Below, piece after piece: positions 35,924 through 43,891 of a stretch of DNA of 64,000 nt. Source of the stretch: Pyrobaculum oguniense TE7. Lineage in GTDB: Archaea > Thermoproteota > Thermoprotei > Thermoproteales > Thermoproteaceae. The DNA lies in the NCBI GenBank assembly GCA_000247545.1, contig CP003316.1, forward strand, positions 1,025,233 through 1,089,232, in the 5' to 3' direction. The position numbers were made by a program, and so were the translations under genes. The notes beneath the pieces were generated by a model that had not been told where the DNA came from, searched no databases, and saw only the letters and a program-made list of their open reading frames with translations. Position 1 is the stretch's first letter; every line of letters starts with the position of its first letter.

Positions 35924-37178
35924 GTGGAGGGAGGGCGAGGTCTTCAGCCTGGGGGAAAGGGCCCGGGAGTGCGGCGTCGCCGAGGAGACGTTAAGGAGCG
36001 TCATTCTCCATCTTAGGGCGGCGCTTGGGGAGTACAGGCGGCTACCGGGGGGCCTGCGGGTGGACACGCCCCGGCCCGACGTGAGGGGTGAGAAGGCCTT
36101 TGGGGGCTTCTGGGTAGGGGTGTACGAGTGGGGCGGGATCACCGTAGTTGTGAAGCCGCGGGTTGAGAAATACGGCGAAATGCTGGAGCGGGTGCGGAGG
36201 CTCTTCGGCGACGTTTCGTGGCTCTACCTGGCGACTTCTGGGATGTATGCGGCGGATGCCCGCTTGGCAATCTGGGGCGAGGCCGCGCTTCTCCTCGGCG
36301 AGCTGTGGCACCTCGCCAGCCGGGAGCCGAGGTTTTTGGCCGTGCGGGTGACGGGGAGGGGAGGGCGTATCGGCGTCGGCCCACGGGGGGTGTACCTATA
36401 CGGCAGGAGGCGGGTTAGAAACACGGCGCTTGCAAACGCCGTAGTGCTTGGCCTAAGGCGCGTCGCCGAGGCTGTTCAAAACGCGGAGGGGCTCGTGGAT
36501 GAGCTCCCACAAGGCGTGAGAGGGGTTGTGCGCGAGTACCTCGCCTCAGTTGCCCGCGGCGTGGAGGCAGTAGCCGGCGAGGCTGAGTTCGCCGCGTCTT
36601 GGGCAGACGGCGAGGGTGTAGGCCCCTACTGGCACGTGGCGGCTAAGGCGGTGAGGGGCCACGCGGCAACCCGCGGAGGGGCGCCGGGCCGCTTCGTCAT
36701 GATGCCAAGCACCAAGCTCTACGAGCTTTATGTGTATTCCCTATTCGCAGAGACGCTCGGCGCCTTGCACAGAGAATGCGGTAGGTTCTGCCTCGAGGCG
36801 GGCGGGGTTAGGCTGTACTTCAACGCGGCCCCTCTTTCAAGACTCGTGAAGAAAATGTCGCGGCGGAGGCCGAGGCCGGACGTAGCCGTTGAGTCTGGTA
36901 AGTCGGTGGCAGTGGTCGAGGCCAAGTACAGAGAACTCTCTAGGCTGGACCTACCCGACGCCCTTAGGCTGGCCGGCTACCTCGCCGACGTGGCGCAGAA
37001 CGGGGCGTTGAAGGCTGTGGTGGCCGCCCTAGCCTTGTCCGACAAGGCCAAGAGGTCCATAAGGGCGAGGATCGGCAACGGCGTAGAAGCCGCCGTGTAC
37101 TACGCCGTGGTCAACCCAGATGGAGATCCTGCCGACGAGGTGAGAAGAGCAATAGCTTTTTTAAAGTCGGAGCCGTAG
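35901..37178 (+). CDS. mcrC: McrC-like PD-(D/E)XK nuclease subunit
   Basis: 425 residues. N-terminal McrC domain (GGFWVGVYEWGGITVVVKPR), the STKLYELYVYSLFAETL helix that matches the conserved McrC block, and a C-terminal nuclease core with Asp in RRPRPDVAVE and the E-x-K pair in VAVVEAKYRE. So catalytic residues are intact. Overlaps mcrB in a translationally coupled pair. Its last 79 bases are overlapped by the opposing gene ending at 37100. Confidence 0.8.
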   Translation: MSYRLRCEWREGEVFSLGERARECGVAEETLRSVILHLRAALGEYRRLPGGLRVDTPRPDVRGEKAFGGFWVGVYEWGGITVVVKPRVEKYGEMLERVRRLFGDVSWLYLATSGMYAADARLAIWGEAALLLGELWHLASREPRFLAVRVTGRGGRIGVGPRGVYLYGRRRVRNTALANAVVLGLRRVAEAVQNAEGLVDELPQGVRGVVREYLASVARGVEAVAGEAEFAASWADGEGVGPYWHVAAKAVRGHAATRGGAPGRFVMMPSTKLYELYVYSLFAETLGALHRECGRFCLEAGGVRLYFNAAPLSRLVKKMSRRRPRPDVAVESGKSVAVVEAKYRELSRLDLPDALRLAGYLADVAQNGALKAVVAALALSDKAKRSIRARIGNGVEAAVYYAVVNPDGDPADEVRRAIAFLKSEP

Positions 37179-37747
37179 GGGATGCACCACGGCGGCGCCT
37201 CGTTGTAGAAGATCTCCACCGCCCTCCTCACCAGCTCTTTGTAGCCTTCCAGCTTGCCCTCGTAAGCCCGCCGACAGAAGCCCGCCTCTTCTGGGTCGAC
37301 TTCCCACCGCCTTAAATAACAGCTGGCTACGGCGACGGCGCCTAGGACCCCGGCGTTCAGTCCCGCACACCGGGTTAGCCAGGCGCCGAGCGATGTGAGC
37401 CTCGCCTTTTCCCTCCCCTCCCAAGACTCGCCGTGGCCAACCGTCAAGACTCCGAGGCGCCTCAAGTCGTTGTAGAGCAACGCGATTAAGTTTCCGAAGA
37501 ACCTTTTCTCGACGCCTTGGCCGCTTAGAACTTCTTTGATGACTTTCTCGACCTCCTCCTTCCCAACATCCCCCATCTGTAACACCCTTTCCACAACCGA
37601 GCCGTAGACCGAAAGCGCTTCGTCTGCGCTTCCTAGCTTTTCCACGGCTTTCAAATTGCTGGGATCGTATCTCACAGACTCTACTTGCTCACCTGTTAAA
37701 AATACGTGTCGCGCCACTGCCTTCAGCAATCCGGACAGGCAAAGCAC
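37100..37747 (-). CDS. Unknown helical protein antisense to the mcrC end
   Basis: 215 residues, largely helical and charged (DVGKEEVEKVIKEVLSGQGV, FFGNLIALLYNDLRRLGVL) with Cys near the C-terminus. GTG start 18 bases from the centre of TATTAATACT. The gene faces mcrBC and shares 79 bases with mcrC at the 3' ends. No family recognised. Because most of it lies outside the overlap and looks coding, I accept it as a gene; an accessory or immunity-type role is guesswork from position. Confidence 0.65.
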   Translation of the reverse strand: MLCLSGLLKAVARHVFLTGEQVESVRYDPSNLKAVEKLGSADEALSVYGSVVERVLQMGDVGKEEVEKVIKEVLSGQGVEKRFFGNLIALLYNDLRRLGVLTVGHGESWEGREKARLTSLGAWLTRCAGLNAGVLGAVAVASCYLRRWEVDPEEAGFCRRAYEGKLEGYKELVRRAVEIFYNEAPPWCIPYGSDFKKAIALLTSSAGSPSGLTTA

Positions 37748-37833
37748 ATTATTTGCCGCCTATTAATACTACTACGCGGCCCCACGTTTAGATGTAGATC
37801 GTTAGGTTTATTATTCAGTATACTCGCGGTTAC

Positions 37834-37974
37834 ATGGCTGTTAAGGAGAAGATCAGAGAGCTGGAGACGCAGGAGAATATGGAAAGGGTAATTAAGGAGC
37901 TGGAGGCGTTACCCATGGGAGCGCCTAGGGGCTTCGCCTCGGCCTCGGTCAGGGAGGATCGTGATAGTGGTTGA
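37834..37974 (+). CDS. vapB: Short VapB-type antitoxin (toxin broken)
   Basis: 46 residues, MAVKEKIRELETQENMER then VIKELEALPMGAPRGFASAS and ending SVREDRDSG, the typical toxin-capping tail of VapB; the DNA-binding half is short. ATG 24 bases after GTTTATTATTC. The stop overlaps the start of vapC, as in intact operons. Confidence 0.7.
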   Translation: MAVKEKIRELETQENMERVIKELEALPMGAPRGFASASVREDRDSG

Positions 37975-38357
37975 CGCCTCCGCGCTGGCGGCGTTTATAC
38001 TAGGAGCCGGGTTGAGAGAGACTAGCGCAGTATATCAAGCGCTCAGTCTCTGTAGACGTGGTCGCTAAGGAGGTGGCGAACACGATTTGGAAAGCCCACA
38101 TCAGGGGATTAGTGACTGCGGACGTGGCGGAAAGGCTTTTCCACATCCTCTCTTCGCTACTGGAGAAAAACGTGAGACTCGAGCCAGAGAGCGCATACTT
38201 GCCTGATGCGTTCCACATAGCTGTTGCCCACAGAATTACTGTGTACGACGCTTTATACGTCGCCGTTGCTCAGAAAAAGGGGGCCGCCCTTCTGACGCTA
38301 GACGCCCAGCAAAGAGAAGTGGCCAAAAAGCTAGGAGTAGATGTCGCCACCCCTTGA
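37961..38357 (+). pseudogene. vapC: Frameshifted VapC toxin gene
   Basis: The GTG frame gives MIVVDASALAAFILG, the first acidic site of a PIN domain, then fails. The rest (ERLAQYIKRSVSVDVVAKEV, ITVYDALYVAVAQ, ALLTLDAQQREVAKKLG) follows in another frame to a TGA at 38355-38357. One missing base between about 38000 and 38020 accounts for it. All four acidic residues survive in the composite, so loss is recent or the break is a sequencing error. The partner antitoxin is intact. Confidence 0.8.
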
Positions 38358-38363
38358 GGGATA

Positions 38364-39212
38364 TCAACACTTTCTTAGAAGCTCTACTCTCTGCCTCCCG
38401 CCCTCCTGTACCAACCTGACGTAGCCGTATTTGGCTAATTTGTGGAGGTGCCGGTGCAGCGTCGTCTTCGGCACGCCTAGGGCGTTCTGTAGTTGCGTCC
38501 TCTCGGCAGAGCCTCCCATGTTTGCCAGAGCTTGCAACACGGCGCGGTCCACGTCGGTGAGCTCTCCGCAGTCTCTACCGCTCGGCCTCCTCTTGAAGAG
38601 GAAGTAGACGCCGGCCGCCACGGCGGCCGCCACGGCCAACCCCACCACGGGCCACATATCAACACCCGCCGCCGGCGCGGGGGTGGTCGTGGTGGTTGTG
38701 CCAGGTGGCGATGTGCCGGTGGGAGTGGGTGTGGGGGGTCGCGTATATGTGGGGGACGGCGGGGCTGTCGTGGGGGTCGTCGTTTGTGTAGCGGTCGGCG
38801 TGGGCGGGGGCTTGATAGCTATGGAAAAGAAATAGTACTTTACTCGGACTTCGCCGGTGAAGTAGAGGTAGAGGCCGGTTTTATTGACAACCACGTTTGC
38901 GGGAAGTGGGGCGAAGTCCTCAATCATAACGCCGGGGGGCGCCTGGACGACCACCTTGTCGGCCTTGACTGTGACTGTGTAGACGCCGCTGCTGTTCTCG
39001 TAACGGGGGACGTAAACGGCCACTGCGGGGGCGCCGTTTTGTAAGACGTAGAGAGTGTTGTTAAGCACCCAGGTGGGAAGGGGCTCCCCGGCAGTGGTGA
39101 AGGCCGCCACGTCTGAAAGCGGGGGTGCCGGTAGCGTGTAGTTGCCCACCAGCGCCGCGGGGAGTAATAGTAGGAGGAGTGGGGGAGCGGTTAAGTTGAG
39201 GAAGACCAGCAT
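38364..39212 (-). CDS. Membrane-spanning winged-helix regulator
   Basis: 282 residues in three parts: an N-terminal signal helix and outer domain to about 140, a Thr/Pro-rich stalk (TPTATQTTTPTTAPPSPTY and on), a membrane helix (about 190-212, GLAVAAAVAAGVYFLF) and a cytoplasmic winged helix (DVDRAVLQALANMGG, LGVPKTTLHRHLHKLAKYGY). This is a one-component sensor whose DNA-binding part stays tethered to the membrane. The start chosen lies 22 bases from the centre of TTTTAAAA; an ATG six codons upstream abuts the TATA itself. Confidence 0.8.
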   Translation of the reverse strand: MLVFLNLTAPPLLLLLLPAALVGNYTLPAPPLSDVAAFTTAGEPLPTWVLNNTLYVLQNGAPAVAVYVPRYENSSGVYTVTVKADKVVVQAPPGVMIEDFAPLPANVVVNKTGLYLYFTGEVRVKYYFFSIAIKPPPTPTATQTTTPTTAPPSPTYTRPPTPTPTGTSPPGTTTTTTPAPAAGVDMWPVVGLAVAAAVAAGVYFLFKRRPSGRDCGELTDVDRAVLQALANMGGSAERTQLQNALGVPKTTLHRHLHKLAKYGYVRLVQEGGRQRVELLRKC

Positions 39213-39308
39213 AAGGACAGAGACGAGCATTTTTAAAAAGTTGGAACCTCGTAAAGACCCCGGCGCCTAGGCGACGTAAAAGATTTATGTCAAAGGACGT
39301 GCCGTTCT

Positions 39309-39440
39309 GTGTCTGTGGAAGAGGTAATGGAGAGGGTTAGGGAGCTTTGGGAGAGATTCGAAAGGCGCAAATTAGCGGTCGTGCCCAGGGGGTGGCCCAG
39401 GGGCGTGTGGGCTAGGAGGTTTTTAGAAGAGGGGCCTTAG
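39309..39440 (+). CDS. Orphan 43-aa antitoxin-like protein
   Basis: GTG frame MSVEEVMERVRELWERFERR followed by a Pro/Arg/Trp-rich tail (VVPRGWPRGVWARRFLEEG). Size and layout (amphipathic helix, then flexible Pro-rich tail) recall the short VapB at 37834. GATTTATG lies about 22 bases ahead of the start. No toxin gene follows. Confidence 0.4.
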   Translation: MSVEEVMERVRELWERFERRKLAVVPRGWPRGVWARRFLEEGP

Positions 39441-39502
39441 AGTTGCGGCACAGGGCTTTTCGGCGCAGTGGGCCCGACGCATCTGGAGGGTAGAGCCACA
39501 CC

Positions 39503-40138
39503 TCATAGGCATTGGAAAACTCTTTTTATGCAACTCTGCGGCACGTACTTTGCCAACCTAATTTTGCGGCTTCCGATATATATCACGACGCCGCTACTTC
39601 TTAGACATTCCGCGTCTACTTCAATTACGATTGGGCTCGGCCTCCGCGCGGCGTTTACACACGCTGTGTCCACGTCAGCTGCTAGGTGGACGAACTTCCT
39701 TTTCATGGAAAGTATCCCTAGCGCTTTTATGGAGGGCAGATTATCAGCGGTGGTGCCGTGGTAGAGAGTTGTGGAAGTTTCGTCTATCTCGTACTCTATA
39801 TCGACGTCGATAGAGTGGCCATAGCGAGCCCTTATTTTTCCACCAGCTATCTCAAACCGGCCCTTATCATCGGCAACTACTAGGGCACGGAGGGGCTCTT
39901 CGCTCACCGGTAAGCCGAATTTCTCCAACCCCCTCAACACTGCGCCTATTTCTGCCCAACCATGGCTGTCTAGCGTAATGCCGAGGACAGAGGGATTGTG
40001 CCTAAGGGCTAAGGACAGGAGTTTGGAGATCCTTAATCTGGTAGCCCCGTCGAGCAACAGCAGGGAGGCCTCCCCGCAATGTACCGCCTCTTCCGTATAG
40101 GCGCCGCATACGGCACATTTGTACAGCCCCGCAGGCAC
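39503..40138 (-). CDS. kptA: RNA 2'-phosphotransferase (Tpt1/KptA)
   Basis: 211 residues. A short N-terminal CxxC piece (KCAVCGAYTEEAVHCG) precedes the catalytic domain: KLLSLALRHNPSVLGI with the key Arg-His, HGWAEIGAV, KGRFEI, LYHGTTADNLPSI and the C-terminal VIEVDAECL. The enzyme removes an internal 2'-phosphate from RNA using NAD+. GTG start placed 22.5 bases from the centre of the TATA element shared with ttuA. Confidence 0.9.
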   Translation of the reverse strand: MPAGLYKCAVCGAYTEEAVHCGEASLLLLDGATRLRISKLLSLALRHNPSVLGITLDSHGWAEIGAVLRGLEKFGLPVSEEPLRALVVADDKGRFEIAGGKIRARYGHSIDVDIEYEIDETSTTLYHGTTADNLPSIKALGILSMKRKFVHLAADVDTACVNAARRPSPIVIEVDAECLRSSGVVIYIGSRKIRLAKYVPQSCIKRVFQCL

Positions 40139-40156
40139 GGCCCAAGGGAGCGATGT

Positions 40157-40164
40157 ATTTAAAT
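40157..40164. promoter_or_regulatory. Symmetric TATA element shared by kptA and ttuA
   Basis: ATTTAAAT is its own reverse complement, and its centre (40160.5) is 22.5 bases from the kptA GTG on one side and from the ttuA GTG on the other. It can thus serve both leaderless genes. Confidence 0.6.
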
Positions 40165-40182
40165 TTTTGTCAAAGAACGAGC

Positions 40183-41076
40183 GTGGGCGTAGTTGTCAAG
40201 ATTAAAAGGCCATACCCCGTAGACTTGGAGGGGTACAAGAAGAGGGTCTTTTCCACTATTAGGCGTTATAGGCTTGTCGAGATGGGCGATGTCGTATACG
40301 TCGCCGTTTCTGGGGGGAAGGACAGCTGCGCCTCCTTGGCCTTGTTAAAGGAATACGTAGAGCAGTACAGAATCGACGCGCAAATCAAGGCGATTCACAT
40401 AAACCTCGGCTTTAAGACCTCAGACGCCGTTGAGAAAATCGTGAGGGATCTCGCGGAAAAGCTCGGCGTTGAGCTACACGTGGTGAGGGCAAGGGACTAC
40501 TTGGACATAGAGGCCGCGGCCAAGGCGACTGGCCGGCCGATATGTTCCATTTGCGGCGCCGTGAAGCGCTACCTCCTCAACAAAGTGCCGAGAGAGCTCG
40601 GCGCTACTAAAGTGGCGACGGGGCACCACGCCTACGACTTCTTAGCCAACTACTTCAAAAACTTGGCGGGGGGCCACCACGAGTGGAATTTCAAGATCCT
40701 ACCCCGCGTCGACGGCGTGGGTAAGTTCCTTACGCGAATTAGGCCGCTCATCTTCGCGAGGCCGGAGGAAAACGAGGAGTTCTGCCGCTCAGCGGGGTTG
40801 CCCTTCAGCGAGGTGTGTTGTGAATACGGCCTATGCGGCGCGGCGAACGGCGCTGTTCACGAGATGGTACAAGCGGCGAGGAAGAGGGACCCCGACTTCG
40901 ACATAAAGCTACTCCGCGGCGTGGTGGACTTCAACTTGAAACATGGAGCCGCCGTTGAGAATCTCCGCTATTGTAAAATCTGCGGCGAGCCCACCAGCGG
41001 CGAAGTATGCGCCGTATGCAAGCTACGCGCCAAGCTCAGCACCAGCTCTCTACTAATATCCTCAAGGCCTCTCTAA
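40183..41076 (+). CDS. ttuA: tRNA thiolation PP-loop enzyme, TtuA/TIGR00269 family
   Basis: 297 residues. PP-loop SGGKDS at 43-48, central Cys pair in PICSICGAVKR, and a C-terminal zinc knuckle (YCKICGEPTSGEVCAVCK). The usual N-terminal zinc finger of TtuA is absent, so the protein starts almost directly with the ATPase domain. It should thiolate a tRNA uridine or a related base using ATP. The GTG chosen lies 22.5 bases from the TATA centre; a frame opening with ATG at 40153 would include the promoter. Convergent with the aminotransferase, 41-base overlap. Confidence 0.85.
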   Translation: MGVVVKIKRPYPVDLEGYKKRVFSTIRRYRLVEMGDVVYVAVSGGKDSCASLALLKEYVEQYRIDAQIKAIHINLGFKTSDAVEKIVRDLAEKLGVELHVVRARDYLDIEAAAKATGRPICSICGAVKRYLLNKVPRELGATKVATGHHAYDFLANYFKNLAGGHHEWNFKILPRVDGVGKFLTRIRPLIFARPEENEEFCRSAGLPFSEVCCEYGLCGAANGAVHEMVQAARKRDPDFDIKLLRGVVDFNLKHGAAVENLRYCKICGEPTSGEVCAVCKLRAKLSTSSLLISSRPL

Positions 41077-41971
41077 ACCTCACAGGCTCCTCCACGCCGA
41101 GGCCGACCCGAATCGAATAGGGGGCTTGGAAGAAGCGGCCTGGCACCGTCTTCACCCCCCTAGCCAGTAGCCTCTCTGCTAGCTCCACGTCGTCGCACTT
41201 CGTCGGCACCAACACGATGGGCATGTCAGGCCTATATACGGCGTTTGGGAAGGCCGCAAGGAGGGCCTCCGCGTTAGGCCTTATAATTGAGAGATTCCTC
41301 CTCTTCACCTCGCCCCTCCTAGATACGAGCCACGCCGCGGCCCTCTTCTCGAATTCCCGGGGACCGGGATTCGCCAAGTCTTTGAGGTAGCGGATTTTCT
41401 CCACTATCCTTCTATCGCCGAAGGCCCACCCAACCCGTATGTCCGATGTGAAGAATTTGTCAGTGCTGTGGGCGTACACGACGCCCTCCAGTGGGAGCTC
41501 CTTAACGTCGTCTGTAACGAAGTCTGAGAATATAATGTCGACGACGAGATAGGCCTCCCTCCTCCACGCCTCGTCCGCAAGCTCCGCAAGCTCCCTTTTG
41601 TCGAGAAAGCGGCCTGTGGGGTTATTTGGGTTTGAGAGGAGGATGAGGCCACCCTGCCCCAACGGGGCGTCCCAGACGTTCCCAACTTGCACTTGCCTCA
41701 CGCCGAGGGTCTGGGGGAGTTTTGTAATCGGCTCGTACTCCGGCACCACGGTTACTACGTAGCTTGGCCTGATCGCAAGAAATGCCAAGAAAACCCCCTC
41801 TTGGGCCCCAGCGGTGAGGACGAGCTCTTGTTTTGAAACGCCGTAAAGATCAGAAAGCACATCTTCGAGAGGCGGCGCATCGCCATGGGCGAAGGCGTTT
41901 AGCTTCGCCACCCCACTGTTGGCGAGATCATAATCTGCGATTTTCTCCCTGATCCACTTAAATGTCTCCAC
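41036..41971 (-). CDS. Class I/II PLP aminotransferase, short form
   Basis: 311 residues, about 60-80 shorter than usual because the N-terminal arm is reduced. PLP-binding features: SNPNNPTG (113-120), Asp145 in LVVDIIFSD, Lys172 in HSTDKFFTSDIRVGW and a C-terminal Arg in SIRVGLG. Fold type I aminotransferase or decarboxylase; substrate not predictable from this. Its 3' end overlaps that of ttuA. Confidence 0.82.
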   Translation of the reverse strand: METFKWIREKIADYDLANSGVAKLNAFAHGDAPPLEDVLSDLYGVSKQELVLTAGAQEGVFLAFLAIRPSYVVTVVPEYEPITKLPQTLGVRQVQVGNVWDAPLGQGGLILLSNPNNPTGRFLDKRELAELADEAWRREAYLVVDIIFSDFVTDDVKELPLEGVVYAHSTDKFFTSDIRVGWAFGDRRIVEKIRYLKDLANPGPREFEKRAAAWLVSRRGEVKRRNLSIIRPNAEALLAAFPNAVYRPDMPIVLVPTKCDDVELAERLLARGVKTVPGRFFQAPYSIRVGLGVEEPVRFREALRILVESWC

Positions 41972-42023
41972 CGCTCAGCCCCTCCACGTGTTTATATTTA
42001 TTAACACCGCCTCCTACACGTGC

Positions 42024-43022
42024 GTGAGGTGCTCCTACTGCGGCGCGCCGCTCGACGTCACTCCTGAGTCTGTGGTTGTGGTCTGCAAATACTGCGGCAC
42101 CCCGAATTTCCTCACAGGCAACCCGTCGAAAATACTGGCAGTGCCCACCCTCACGTCAAGCGAAATACTTCGCCGGGCAGTGGAGCGGACGAAGAGGGAT
42201 TTCAACCTCGGGAGGAGGATGTCTGACATAAACTTCTCAAGCCCCGAACTGCTCTACGTCCCCTTCTACTTCGTAGACGTCGCAATCCGCGCCGTCTACG
42301 ACGCGGTGGTCACTGTGACCTACACAAAGACTGTGCGCGTAGCGGGTAGGACTGAGATGCGTACTGTGAGCAGGACAGTACGGGTCTCCGGCTCCGTGAG
42401 GCTTCAAGACGTCGTCGCGGTGCTGGCGAGGAGGGCGGCTTGGGGCATCTCAGTGGACAAACTAACAGAGCACTTTTTCAAAACAGCGCCTGAGCCCAAG
42501 ACCTTGTCGGAGGTTGTCTCCTCCGCCTCCGTCTCATCGTCTTTCCTCGCCGGCGAGATGACGCCCGAGAGGGCCAAGGCCAAGGCGGTGAGGGCGGTGA
42601 TGCCGAGGTTGCTGGCGCTTGTAGACGAGGACGCGTCGGAAAAGGCCAAACTCGCCGTGGGGGTGCTAGTCGCCTCCACCTTCGTACGAGACAAGGCAGT
42701 GGACTACACAGTGGAGAGACTGGAGGCCTCCCCCCTCACCTACCTCCCCATGTGGGTAGTGCCTTATCTCTTCAAAGGGTCTTACTACAGCTACTACGTC
42801 GCCGGCTGGGACGGGGCAGTGATTGTCGCCGAGGAGCCCACCTTCGCCGAGCATAAGGCCCTTTATTTGGCAGGCACCTCGCTATTAGGCGGCGTCCTCG
42901 GAGGGATCGGCGCCACGTTGCTTATAGATCCAGTGGTCGCGTCCGCGTTTGTAATAGGCGCCGGCGTCTTGACCTATCTGGCGTCCAGCCCCATGCTGAG
43001 GCCTAGGAGGGTGGAAAAATGA
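42024..43022 (+). CDS. Zinc-ribbon membrane protein 1
   Basis: 332 residues. N-terminal ribbon with Cys3, Cys6 (CSYCG) and CKYCG, a large middle domain, and one or two C-terminal membrane helices (about 285-325, GGVLGGIGATLLIDPVV). A GTG 24-30 bases after TTTATATTTA is used as start; the longer frame would begin inside the TATA element. Its end overlaps the next, related gene by four bases. Arrangement resembles YdjG-like zinc-ribbon proteins of bacteria, which travel with SPFH proteins; an SPFH gene lies 4 kb away. Confidence 0.75.
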   Translation: MRCSYCGAPLDVTPESVVVVCKYCGTPNFLTGNPSKILAVPTLTSSEILRRAVERTKRDFNLGRRMSDINFSSPELLYVPFYFVDVAIRAVYDAVVTVTYTKTVRVAGRTEMRTVSRTVRVSGSVRLQDVVAVLARRAAWGISVDKLTEHFFKTAPEPKTLSEVVSSASVSSSFLAGEMTPERAKAKAVRAVMPRLLALVDEDASEKAKLAVGVLVASTFVRDKAVDYTVERLEASPLTYLPMWVVPYLFKGSYYSYYVAGWDGAVIVAEEPTFAEHKALYLAGTSLLGGVLGGIGATLLIDPVVASAFVIGAGVLTYLASSPMLRPRRVEK

Positions 43023-43861
43023 TAATACAGTGCCCGTTCTGCGGGGCGAAATACGAGGCGCCGCCTGGGCGTAAATTCTACGTCTGCCCCTACTGCGGTA
43101 CAGTGTTGTCGGAGGGGAAGACCTTCGAAAACGTCTACGTCTTCAAGCCCACTGTGGACAAGACAGAGGCCTTTCGCAAAGCCCTCAACTTCAGGCCCTT
43201 CGGCGCCCCAGACGACCTCCCATCAGCCAGCCCCGAGGCCGCCGAGCTCCACTTCCTCCCCCTGTTCCTCTACCACATCATATTTTCCCCCCTCGACGAG
43301 CTGGAGACCTACGCCACCGCCCTCGCCGTGTCCACGTCTCCGTTCAAACTCCCGAAGAGGTACGTCTTCCCCGCCAGGTGGAGGACGCCATTCAAGCCCT
43401 CCCTGGAGAAAATCGGCGTCTTCCACTCGCCTGACCTCTCGCCGGAGGAGGCCTTCAGCTCGCTGAGAGACGTGGTGGAGGAGGCCCGGGACTACGCTTC
43501 TGTGTTCAAGGTCAGGGTGAGGGTGGAGTGGAGCTTCGAAGGCATTGTCTACTACCCATTCTGGCAGTTAAGATACCGCTACCGTAATAGGCCGTACGGG
43601 GCGCTGGTAGACGCCGCCGAGGGTTCTGTGCTGTATTTGGAATATCCCATATCCCGACGCGGCAGGGCAGGGGGGCTCGGCCTAGCCGCAACGGCGATTC
43701 TATCCTCGTCGGCCGTAGGGGCGCTGGTGGGCGCGTACCTCTCCCTCGCCCCGGCGCTTGGGGCGCTTGGCGGCGCCTTGGCCAGTCTCGGAGCAGCCGC
43801 GAGGCTCGTCACCTTCGCCGCGTCGCGCACAGGCAAATACGAGGCGGCTTATAGGCTTTGA
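43019..43861 (+). CDS. Zinc-ribbon membrane protein 2
   Basis: 280 residues with a four-Cys ribbon (CPFCGAKYEAPPG, VCPYCGTVLS), a middle domain ending YYPFWQLRYRYRNRPYGALV and C-terminal membrane helices rich in Ala/Gly/Leu, then a basic tail. Same plan as the preceding gene, to which it is coupled by an ATGA overlap; probably partner subunits. The PFW-like segment is shared in kind with archaeal zinc-ribbon membrane proteins. Function unknown. Confidence 0.75.
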   Translation: MIIQCPFCGAKYEAPPGRKFYVCPYCGTVLSEGKTFENVYVFKPTVDKTEAFRKALNFRPFGAPDDLPSASPEAAELHFLPLFLYHIIFSPLDELETYATALAVSTSPFKLPKRYVFPARWRTPFKPSLEKIGVFHSPDLSPEEAFSSLRDVVEEARDYASVFKVRVRVEWSFEGIVYYPFWQLRYRYRNRPYGALVDAAEGSVLYLEYPISRRGRAGGLGLAATAILSSSAVGALVGAYLSLAPALGALGGALASLGAAARLVTFAASRTGKYEAAYRL

Positions 43862-43891
43862 AACTTTTTATAGCCACAGACCCCAGATCCC

